Below are positions 10,614 through 19,820 of a DNA stretch of 64,000 bases, piece after piece. The stretch is from Enoplolaimus lenunculus (taxonomy: Eukaryota > Nematoda > Enoplea > Enoplida > Thoracostomopsidae). Position 1 is the stretch's first letter. Each line of letters opens with the position of its first letter. The notes under the pieces were generated by a model. That model was not told the DNA's origin. It worked only from the letters and a program-made list of their open reading frames with translations, and ran no database searches. The position numbers were made by a program, and so were the translations under genes. Where the stretch lies: the NCBI GenBank assembly GCA_030248215.1, contig JASANG010001532.1:124001-188000 (forward strand), in the 5' to 3' direction.

Positions 10614-13600
10614 ATGAAAAAGTTACAAGTTTACTCAGCAATTTTCGTACTACTGGTATCTATCAAAAGGGGTAAGTTCCAAGATCGGGCCCATGTAATG
10701 GATCAGCTGCTTACCGTTTTTCCGCGGGCTGGCTTATTGGAGTAAGCTTAAGTTTTAGACCACTTTTGCTTACTCATAGTCACAGGCTTATGCTTGGAAT
10801 AGGTATTTCCTTATCTTTATCGTTAGGTTTAGGCTTAGGCTTAAGCTTTGGTTTTTAAGAACATGCATTATACTCGACACCGTATTTCACTGCAAACCTT
10901 GAAATGACGTTTTCATATATATATAAAACAAATGAATAAATAAAAAAGGTACATTTAGGTTTGGTATACAAAAACAAGCTCTTGAACCAGAAGCCTTTGC
11001 TTATATAATAATACAACATGTTGAGTCTAAGCCTAATGCTAAATGTGGTGGCAAAGTGAAACAGAAACAGAACTCAGAGCTATAATATGTTGATATTGAA
11101 TAAATATTGCATGATTAAATATAAGACCTTTAAGGCAAAATTTGGCAAATATGCGACCGAATACTTGTTACGGTTAGTATAAAAAATGAAACTTTTTTCA
11201 AAAAGATTATGTTTCTTGCTGATTTTTCCTCAAAATTTTATTTAATCTTCAATTTTTGAATTCAGAACTGACCTTTCAAGCATATATATCGAACTGCTGC
11301 CAGCGGCGGATCCAGAAATTTTGTTACAGGGGGGCGGGGTCAAAAAGTTTCCTGAGGTGGAAAAATTGTAAGGTTGAAATCTTACCATTTTATCACAAAA
11401 AATTTCTGATGGAGGGGCGTACGCCCTCCCCCTCCGCCCTCTACCAATGGATCCACTAGTGACTGCTGCTTTTGTAGTAAAATACACCTTTTTTACCAAT
11501 TACCTAAATGCACGGAATCAAATACGCGCATTATTTATTCAACCTTTGTGCCGCCCATGTGCAAGTGAAAATGGTCTGGAATAAAATTGTAGGCCTAGGC
11601 TTTCTTTAGGCATAGGCTTCAGTTTATTGTTGAGCTAAGACGTACACTTAAACATAAGCTTATATATACTCGGGTTTAGATACATACTTAGTGTTCGGAA
11701 CCTATTCTATACATAGACGTGGTGCGGTTCATTATTAAACATGATTCATGTAGGACATTTGATCCCTGTCTCGCTGACCCTTTGCGGGAGCTGCTTGTTA
11801 CATTTCAAAATTGGTACCAATTTCAGTATCGAGTTTTGTACACGGGTGTGGTTACGGTGAAACGTGGTACGAATGCCGTCCAATTGACAATATTTATGAT
11901 TTCAACGCCACCGATGAATCTGGTGGCTCACCTCTGTTCCCAGGCGACAATTTCTCGCCGCAACAAGGGTCGAATAGCATCCCTCAAGACTGTGTCGCAG
12001 GTTGCGGTTGTTTGCCAGGATTCATTCGCCAGTATCGACCATTTTATCGATGCATGAATATGCGAGAAGCGAATTCGTTAGCAGTTGTGACGGAAGGTAA
12101 ATGAAAATTTCATTTTCGGCTCCTGTACACAGCCTTATAGACCTACGCTCAGGCTTACATTTAGGTTTAGGTGTCGCAAAAGGCTTGCTCGCTCGCTTTT
12201 CTAGCTCTACCTGATTAGCAAAATACAATTTAAACTTCAATATAAGCGCTGTTTTCCAAACCGGGAAACGGGTTTTATAGCTTTGACACGATTCGTTTTT
12301 AAATATACTACGGTAAGCTATACATTTACTCAAATACTGTTCACCGATAACCAATAAAATTCCTGCACGGTTACAACCCGACTCGTAGGGTGACGCTATA
12401 GTTTTGACTGACGTCCGGCGCCGTCCGTCGCCTCCCGTCAGCATACGGTATCACACAAGAGTCGGGGCCGTCCGTCACCGTACATCGCAGTGCGACATCG
12501 TACGTGAATTACTCACGTGCGAAACCGTATGGTGACGGAAAGCGACGGACAGCGCCGGATGTCGCACATGTTTAGAGCATCACCCTTATCCTCAAAAAAT
12601 TACTAATTTTCCCAATTGTTTTTGCAGACTGCAGCATCGATGAAGAATTTGCACTGTGCCGAGCGTGCGATTCGTATTGTTACGATATGAGCCCACCGTG
12701 TCCGTACGTATGCCGTAAGGGATGTTTCTGTAAACCAGGTTTAGTCCGAAACGATACTGGCAGTTGTGTTCACTTAGAAGAATGTCCGCCTCCTCGCCAT
12801 GGTAAAGTTCATTTCTACATTTTCAAGAGTTCGCTTTTGCGCCTGGTTTTGTAGCGAATTTCTGATTATTTTTTTATTTGTTTCATTGTTTTTTGTTTGT
12901 TTGTTTGATTGATTGTTTCATTGTTTGTTTGTTTGTTTGTTTGTTTGGTCGTGCGCTTTCTTGTTTCTTTCATTATTTGCTTGTTTGTTCTGTTGCATGT
13001 TTGTTTTTCAATTTGTAAATTATAGTATTGCAATTTATAGTCCAAAGGCAGAGGTGGTTCCAAAAATTTCTGACTGGGGAGCAGGTTGGCAAATGTTATG
13101 AAACGCAAAAATTGTTAGGTAGGGACCTTATCATTTTATCACCAAAACATTTTGAGGGCAAAAATTTGTAAGGTAGGAACTTACCATGTTATCACAAAAA
13201 ATTGTGCGGAAAAAAGTGTAAAAAATTGTGAGGTAGGGACCTTACCCTTTTATCACAAAAAAATTGTGCGGGAAAAATTGTTTTTTTTACAAAAAATTTT
13301 CTGAGGGGAAAATTGTAAGGTAGGGACCTTACGATTTTAACACAAAAATCTTTACATTTCTTCAACAAAACCATAATTCATTTTTAAGCATGCAATGCAA
13401 ATGAAGTTTGGTCAAAATGTGCAAACTGTGAACCGACGTGTGACCAACGGCATCCGCAGTGTGAACCATCAAAATGTGTCGAGGGTTGCCGATGTCGAAA
13501 TGGTTACGTTCGACCGAAGAATTCCATTGAACGATGCGTTCGCGAAAGCACTTGCAATAGTAATCCTGGTAAGAGTTTTCAAATTTGTATCGATAGTATA

Positions 13601-16600
13601 CTTTATTGCACGAAACGCTTGTCGTCATTTCGTCAGAAAATACGGCCAATGTATAGAACAGGGGCGGAACAGTATTATATCTATTGCAGTTCCACAGAAA
13701 ACGATCTGTCCCTGATCTTTACATGGGCCGAAAATGCCAAAATCCATCGCTTCAGTATATAAATCCGAAATTGCGTTTAGCATATTCAGCTCCGCAATTT
13801 CGATTTTCTAAAAGACGGGGCAAGAAAAATTTTCCTAAAACACAGAATTATTTTAAGATTTGCAAAAAATTTTAGACCAACACGTGTGAAACTGTCCGTA
13901 GGCGGAAGGGCAGCGAGCTCCACATCTGGGTTGTCTATAATTGCGGCGTTGTGCATATTACTTTTAGGCTGTGGTCCAAACGAACGCTACTCAACGAAAC
14001 TCGGCTGTACTCAAACCTGCGCGTCAAACACAACTTTTGAATCCGTCGTTCACTGTCCGGTTCGCCGATCGTTATCCGGTTGCGAATGCTTACCCGGGTA
14101 CGTACGAGACCCACGTCGTAACGGCGCTTGCATTAGCTTCAAAGAATGTGCCGCGTATCGTGATCAAAACGTTTTAATCCCTGTCCCAGAGGCAATCCAT
14201 TGTGGGTCGTCAGCTCTAGAGTATTACGATTGTGCCCCGTGTGAACGATATTGTTCAGATTTACTGCAGTCTCAACTACAACGGAGCGCAGCGTTAGCTT
14301 GGTGCAGCGCTAATTGTATTTCTGGTTGTTTTTGCAAGCTTGGCAGTTTGTTTGATCCGATTCGCCAAAGATGTATTCCGAGAGCGGAATGTCCTCGCTC
14401 GTATAACGAATCGTTAGCGTCAGAAACGACACATTCTTCAAATGGTAGCTTGGGGTCACTTTTGGAGACAGGAAGTGGTAATAGCGGCGACAGCGACGCG
14501 CTGGGGATATTTAGTTTTTTAAGCTTATTTGCGGCGAACACCAATTCGCCAGGGGACAGCAGTGATTTGAATAATATATTTCGACCGAAGAATGCGACAC
14601 TGGTAGAAAAACAAAATTGTGCCCAAAATGAAACTTTCTCACAGTGCCTGTCGACTTGTCCAAGCGCTTGTGATACTCGTGCTGTTCCGTGTCGTCAAGC
14701 TTGTATTCCTGGATGCGAATGCAAACCGTTGTACGCAAGAGATGGAACGAATCGATGTATTCATGTTGACGATTGCCCGATGACATCCGGTAAGCACTGT
14801 CGGAGCCATAGAGGGCTTACGCAGGCCTTCCAACCTAAAAACTTTACGTTAAGATTCCGTACTAAATTTCGCGTTACATATCGCATGGCTTCAGGCAACT
14901 CCTCGGACAGAAATGTCTGGATCGTCGACTGCCGGTTAGCGTAATCTGAATATACGACAATTCGTCGCCAGACTTGTCGCCAAACAGCGGCAAAAACAAG
15001 AGCAACGAAGCACAACAAGCGAACGAAGCCAAGCCAAAGAAATGAAGCAAAAGAAGCGAAATACAAGCCACTTATGGCAAAAATAATATAATAAACAGTT
15101 CTCAAAAAAAAAAAAAAAAAAAAAAAAAAACAAACACAACCCCCCCCCAACCAAAAAAAAAAAAAAAAAAACACCCCCCCAAAACAACCCCCCCACAAAT
15201 GTCAAGCGTTAGTTTGTTTGTGATTTTAATTAGATTTTTTGTTGTTTATAGCAATTACACCGTCATGCGGGGTGCATCAAGTGTACAGCGATTGCGGTAA
15301 CGTATGCCAACCATCGTGCAGTTTGCAACATCCAGCATTATGCAACTACACATGTGAACAAGGCTGTTTTTGTCAGCAAGGATTCCGCATGGATTTCTAT
15401 GGAAACTGTGTTCCTGACTATGCAAAGTGTCCTGTTCAAAAAAGTAAGTATTACCGCAGAACTAACGCCTAGCAGGGTGCAAGCGGAGGTGAAAAATACC
15501 GCAGCCGAAGCCGGAGGTCAACAAAACTTGCTGGAGCGGAGCCGGAGATAAAGTCGGATGTGAGGCGAAATTTGATAGTTAAAATATTGTTTAATAATAA
15601 TTTTAGTAAATAGTAATGTGTTGTTTCAATCGTTTGGCTTTTACGCTTAACAGATAATTTTTGTAAAACTATGCACAATTTTACTTCCAAAATTTCCGGA
15701 ACCTCCGGCAGAAACTCTACCTAACCGGAGCCGGAGCCGGCGGCAGACCTCCGGTTGCCCATGTATAGAATAGGCCCGTAACAGTAATATAACCATATTT
15801 CTAAGCCCAGCAAAAATGTTCTAAAGCTTAAGCTTACTCTATTGCATGCCGCAGAAAAACGTTCCGCCCCCGGACTTTACGTGGGCCGCTGAATGCCTCG
15901 ATCATAATTTTTTATTAAATTGTACAATTATAAAAGGTTATTTAAAATGCTTTGCACAGCGTGGATCCCGCGATATATGCCGATTTGACACTTCACCTGT
16001 CAAATTTAGCCAAATCATAGAGTTCAATTTAAATTTCGATCTGTGATTAAACGAAATTCACAAAATGCGCGATATGACTCGGCAGGAAGTCGACATTTTT
16101 TCCTGCACTGTGGTATTAAGGTCCTTTTGCTGAACGGTGATAGTAAACGCCCACCATCAGAAACGTTGTCGATTCGAATCCTCCGTTGAAAATACTTGTT
16201 CGACGCCACAGAAAATATTCATGCTGGAAAGGGTTTACTGAAAATAGCGACAGATGTTTTATTTATCTTTACGCTGTGCTTCTTAGATTAACCCCGTTAA
16301 GTGCCCGATTGGTGTTAACTGTAAATTTACAGCACAATGCCCAGTGTACAATGAATGGCACGACTGCGCGCCGCCGTGTGGTGATTACTGTGAACCGCGG
16401 ACGTGCGAGAATCAAACATGCGTCCCAGGATGTTACTGTATTGCCGGTTATTTACGAGACGAAAACGGCGTGTGTATTCCAGAAACAGACTGCCCAAATT
16501 ACGGTATTGCGATTTTAGTTTTTTTTCTAAGTTGAACTTTCCGTCGATGTCATTTTAAAAAACGTTTTTTGACCTTAAATTTTCATTTTTAATTTACGGC

Positions 16601-17488
16601 TATAGATAATGAAGATATCACGGTTTAGCTTACAGCAGCGTTCTGAGGGCTGATTCAATACGCTGCGTTCTGGTTTGTTGTTATCTGGGGACAGTGGGCC
16701 GACCATCAGCGTAACGGCGGGCCAATGTTACTTTAAGGGGCGTAACTGTAGATTAAGCGTATTCCTAAGCCTAAGCTTAAGCGTGGCAAAAATGTGTTCC
16801 TAAGCCTAAAACTAAGCCTAAGCCTAAGCCTAAGCAAAAAATGTAATCTAGAATCTAAACCTACTCTTTTATGGACCCACCAAAAACCTGAACGCCCCTT
16901 AAAGTAACATGGGCCGCATAACGTATGCCCCGGTTCTAGTACGCGTCCAACAAACGTCAAATCATTTATCGTATCTGGTCAAGGTTAATTTGAGCGATGT
17001 AAAACAGTATTACAAGCATTTTCCTACGCCTATGTGTATTAGACTATTAAGCCAACGCAAGAATTATTCTGAAGCTTAAAGCTTATACTCTATTGCAATC
17101 CCGCGAAAAAACGGTACGTTTGACACATCCAATCGAAGACGTCTCGAACCAGTGTGGACGGCCGCTGTACTTATTTTTTTCCTGTACCGAAACACTGACA
17201 AAAATATAGATCAATTGGCTGTCTTTTCAGAATCCTAGCCTAAGCCTAAGCCTGAGCCTAAGCGTAGCTTGTGAAGAGAAGTGTCCAAAAATCAAAATAT
17301 GAAATGTTTCAGATCCACGGATGGAAATTCATTCACTGATTCAAGGATTGACATTTTGTCTACAACTAGATGATAATTATCCAGATTATTGCGCAGACGT
17401 GCGGCTAACTTATGATCCAGCACGATTTTGTTACTGGCGTGGACTTAAAGACGCGTGTGCATTATCATGTTGTACTATAATGCTGTAG
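10614..17488 (+). CDS. Secreted multi-TIL-domain cysteine-rich protein (complete)
   Basis: Eight exons: 10614-10671, 11827-12096, 12628-12801, 13389-13568, 13968-14789, 15252-15443, 16333-16503, 17313-17488. Total 2043 bases, 680 residues. All seven introns are phase 1 and GT-AG. Exon 1 encodes a signal peptide (MKKLQVYSAIFVLLVSIKR). Exons 2, 3, 4, 6 and 7 each hold one trypsin-inhibitor-like module; exon 5 holds three, the second and third separated by a Ser/Gly-rich linker (about residues 373-444). The modules of exons 3, 4, 6 and 7 each have ten cysteines in the TIL order, including C-x-GC-x-C. Exon 8 adds a six-cysteine tail ending DACALSCC, loosely like an ShKT domain. TIL proteins are mostly serine-protease inhibitors or extracellular matrix and mucin-like proteins; which applies here cannot be told from sequence. 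The short hydrophobic exon fits as the start because its phase joins exon 2 exactly. Confidence 0.9.
10688..10866. mobile_element. TelM-A remnant in TIL-gene intron 1
   Basis: GGCCCATGTAATGGATCAG begins it; AGTAAGCTTAAGTTTTAGAC and a TTAGGC-rich core follow. The far end is lost. A smaller piece of similar core lies at 10270-10325, upstream of exon 1. Confidence 0.6.
11301..11461. mobile_element. hAT-like element in TIL-gene intron 1
   Basis: It begins CAGCGGCGGATCCA and ends TGGATCCACTAGTG, with a perfect 8-bp duplication ACTGCTGC on both sides (11293-11300, 11462-11469). Inside is a TTGTAAGGTT..CTTACCATTT motif also expanded at 13100-13350. Confidence 0.85.
11552..11718. mobile_element. TelM-A remnant in TIL-gene intron 1
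   Basis: The left end is GCCCATGTGCAAG, the core has GGCCTAGGC and TTAGGCATAGGCTT, and the right end is CGGAACCTATTCTATACAT. Ends are diverged. Confidence 0.55.
12388..12592. mobile_element. Palindromic GACGG/CCGTC element in TIL-gene intron 2
   Basis: Inverted ends AGGGTGACGCTATA and GAGCATCACCCTTA frame arms GACGTCCGGCGCCGTCCGTC and GACGGACAGCGCCGG. The arms would fold the whole 205 bp into a hairpin. Confidence 0.75.
12870..12965. repeat. (GTTT)n microsatellite in TIL-gene intron 3
   Basis: Interrupted GTTT/GATT units over about 90 bp. Confidence 0.85.
13100..13350. repeat. Tandem repeat with GGTAGGGACCTTACC, TIL-gene intron 3
   Basis: About four units of roughly 65 bp. Each has AAATTGT(A/G)AGGTAGGGAC, CTTACC and TTTTATCACAAAAA. 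GGTA..ACCTTACC is self-complementary. The unit resembles the inside of the hAT-like element at 11301, and AGAGGTGGTTCCAAAAATTT at 13050 looks like that family's worn left end. Confidence 0.7.
13644..13729. mobile_element. Minimal TelM-A element, no telomere core (TIL intron 4)
   Basis: Only 86 bp: GGCCAATGTATAGAACAGG to CTTTACATGGGCC, with no TTAGGC units. The 8-bp flanks GAAAATAC and GAAAATGC differ at one base. It shows the ends alone are enough for movement. Confidence 0.85.
15073..15190. repeat. Poly(A)/poly(C) tract in TIL-gene intron 5
   Basis: An AATAAA-like TAATAAAC sits about 10 bp before a run of about 28 A, followed by C-runs and a second A-run of about 20. This may be the 3' end of a retrocopied transcript or simply expanded low-complexity DNA. 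Confidence 0.7.
15473..15758. mobile_element. hAT-like CAGGGTRCAACCGG element, right end lost (TIL intron 6)
   Basis: It starts CAGGGTGCAAGCGGAGGTG and has GCCGGAGGTC / GAGCCGGAG internal repeats. The right end CCTCCGGTTG is cut by the adjoining TelM-A element. Confidence 0.7.
15757..15887. mobile_element. Short TelM-A element (TIL intron 6)
   Basis: GCCCATGTATAGAATAGG to CTTTACGTGGGCC, with AAAGCTTAAGCTTACTCTAT inside but only one core unit. It abuts and probably truncated the preceding hAT-like copy. Confidence 0.7.
16720..16916. mobile_element. TelM-B element (TIL intron 7)
   Basis: Ends GGCCAATGTTACTTTAAGGG and CCCTTAAAGTAACATGGGCC are inverted. The core has several exact AAGCCT units. 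Its arms GTAGATTAAGCGTATTCC and TCTAGAATCTAAACCTACTC define the B family. A diverged piece with more CCTAAG units follows at 16985-17275. Confidence 0.85.
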
Positions 17489-17540
17489 TAAATATGGAAT
17501 ATATTGTCTGCGAGCCGGTGCTAAAATTTCACCACGTTTA

Positions 17541-18310
17541 TGCGGGGTTCACGTTATAACAGGGGCAGCCTGGAACACGTTTTGTCGACAACATGTAATT
17601 CAAAATTTGGTCGACTTCACAATTAGTCGCGCAGGCTTTTAGCCGGAAGCAGATATAGAGCTTAAGTCTCGATGTGTTATGACTATAGCTGGTAACATTT
17701 TGTCTGACCGTTTGTCCGCTATGAGATTAAAAAAATTTGAATTGTCTGCTATCCTGATGTGACATCTACTGTTTGTACTGCAATATCTTATGATATTCCA
17801 AATATTGTCTGCGAGTATCATATGATATGTTTGAAAATGTCTGCAAAGTTGTGGTAAACTAGCTTGATTGTACTGTAGAATGTCATATGATACTAAAATT
17901 TCAAATTTGAATTATTTGTACTTAGGAATATATTTTGGGACAAACTTAGCGAGAAACAGAACGGTAGAAGCTAATTCAACTTGCGAAATCATTTAATGCT
18001 GCATTATCCGACTTTTTACTGTTTTATTTAGCGTGCACAAATTCCATTGTCCTGTATAAATATCATATGATATTTAGTAGAATTTTGCAATATCATATGA
18101 TATTCGCATAAATGTCCCGCAGTATCATATGACAAATGGTTATTTGTATACGATGATCGCTCGACATCAGTGATTTGTAAGCCAATGTCATATGACATTC
18201 ACATTTGGTCTACATAACCGCTATTCGGATCACAGAATTTTATGTTGACGTCGAATCAACATTGGACAAAGCGTGTTCCAAGCTGCCCCAGTTATAACGT
18301 GAACGCCGCA
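17541..18310. mobile_element. Harbinger-like element with CATATG palindrome clusters
   Basis: Inverted ends of about 45 bp start TGCGGGGTTCACGTTATAAC and (inverted right end) TGCGGCGTTCACGTTATAAC, followed by GGGGCAGCCTGGAACACG and its counterpart. TTA flanks both ends (17538-17540, 18311-18313), the 3-bp duplication of PIF/Harbinger elements. The inside has no coding potential but at least seven palindromes of the form TATCATATGATA between 17785 and 18200. Confidence 0.8.
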
Positions 18311-18464
18311 TTATATGTCAATTCATAGCTCGTAAGCTGTTTTTCCTTTATGACTTTTATATATTTAATTTTTAAGCAACGTTTTAAAGCTGCGGAAAAA
18401 CCAGGACATTTTAGTTTCTCAACTTACAAAAAATTGTCACGAAAGATGCTGTTTGAAACGTCAA

Positions 18465-18600
18465 AGGGTTGAGCTATACTTGACGGCCGGCGCTGTCCGT
18501 CACCGTGCGTCACTCATACAGGCCGTCCGTTACCGTGCGTCACCCGTACAGCGTCGTCCAACTGCTCTCAGGTTACGCACATGAGAATGATCATTCATTT
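18465..18600. mobile_element. Palindromic GACGG/CCGTC element, partial
   Basis: GAGCTATACTTGACGGCCGG, then CGCTGTCCGTCACCGTGCGT twice. The right arm is missing. Confidence 0.5.
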
Positions 18601-18688
18601 GAGCTGTAATCACGTTTGGGAAATCGTCATAGACCAGTACTTTACAGATTTGCATCGGGTTCTTCAGAATTACTACACTCACAGCTGT

Positions 18689-19044
18689 CAGAGTGCAGCC
18701 TGAGGTGAAAAATACCGGAGCCTGAGGTCAACGAAACTTGCCGGAGCCGGAGGTGAGGCGAAATTAAGTATTAAAAATGATGGTTAATTAGTTAATTTTA
18801 GCCCATATCAGCAAACTGTTGTTAAGTTGTTTGGTTTCACGCTTATTTTCTGCCAAATTTCGGCAATTTTTTCATGAAAATTCTGACAATAGTCAATCGA
18901 AACGCGGTAAACAGATACATTTACGAAAATTATACAAAATTTTACTACCGAAATTGCCGGAATGTAAGGCAAAAATTCCACCGGAGTCGGAGCCGGAGGC
19001 CAATTTTCTGCCGGAGCCGGAGGCAGACCTCCGGCTGTACCCTG
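18689..19044. mobile_element. hAT-like CAGGGTRCAACCGG element
   Basis: The diverged left end CAGAGTGCAGCCTGAGG pairs with the right end CCTCCGGCTGTACCCTG. It shares TAATTAGTTAATT and GGCGAAATT blocks with the copy at 19168. Confidence 0.75.
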
Positions 19045-19167
19045 GTCAATGTCGCTCGAACAAAAACATACTGCACAGTGTTATAGTTTATTTCATAATA
19101 AAATATAATATACACTTTCTAAGAAAATTGACTAGAGCCACCATCAATTAAACATATATATGCCTAC

Positions 19168-19524
19168 CAGGGTACAACCGGAGGTGAAAAATACCGAAGC
19201 CGTAACCGGAGGTCAACGAAACTTGTCGGAGCCGGAGGTGAGGCGAAACTAAGCCGTAAAAAATGATGGTTAATTAGTTAATTATAGCCAATATCTGCAA
19301 AATATTGTTAAGTTGTTTGATTTCACGCTAATTTTCCGTCAAATTTCGGCAATTCTTTCATGAAAATTTTAACAAAACTCAATCGAAACGCGCTAAACAG
19401 ATACATTTAGGAAAATTATACAAAATATTACTACCGAAATTGCCGGAACGTCCGGTAATAATTCTACCCGAGCCGGAGGCCGATTTTCCGCCGGAGCCGG
19501 AGGCAGACCTTTGGTTGTACCCTG
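19168..19524. mobile_element. hAT-like CAGGGTRCAACCGG element, well kept
   Basis: CAGGGTACAACCGGAGGT at the left and ACCTTTGGTTGTACCCTG at the right are inverted. Flanks ATGCCTAC and ATGCCTAT are an 8-bp duplication with one mismatch. It lies 124 bp from the 18689 copy in the same orientation. Confidence 0.85.
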
Positions 19525-19820
19525 ATGCCTATGATCTGGCTAAGTTCATGCTTTAGGATTAATCACGGAATGAGCTTTATACCTCAGTTCTGAGTCGACG
19601 AATTTCGTTCGCGGCCAATGCTATGGCCGGAAAAATTAATCAGACGCTCATATACAAACACCTATATTTAGCACTTCATTGGCGGTATGCTTGTTTTTAC
19701 CACACCAAAGTCATAAGATTTTTTGTTTACAAATTATTATGCGGTGCCATACGGCAATTCACATACGTTGCCGTACAATAGCTGAGGACACTAAAATAGT
19801 GAAAAAGTATACCGCCACCT

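Larger units (their letters stand above)
17489..19820. other. Intergenic region between convergent TIL and GH31 genes
   Basis: Made almost wholly of the transposons listed at 17541, 18465, 18689 and 19168, plus a short unassigned stretch at 19533-19820. No gene is seen. Confidence 0.7.

Noticed and set aside
12022-12444. 140-codon minus-strand frame
   Set aside because: It overlaps TIL exon 2 on the other strand and a palindromic element; no supporting signal.
14761-15205. Minus-strand frames with poly-Phe/Gly
   Set aside because: They read through the poly(A)/poly(C) tract of TIL intron 5.
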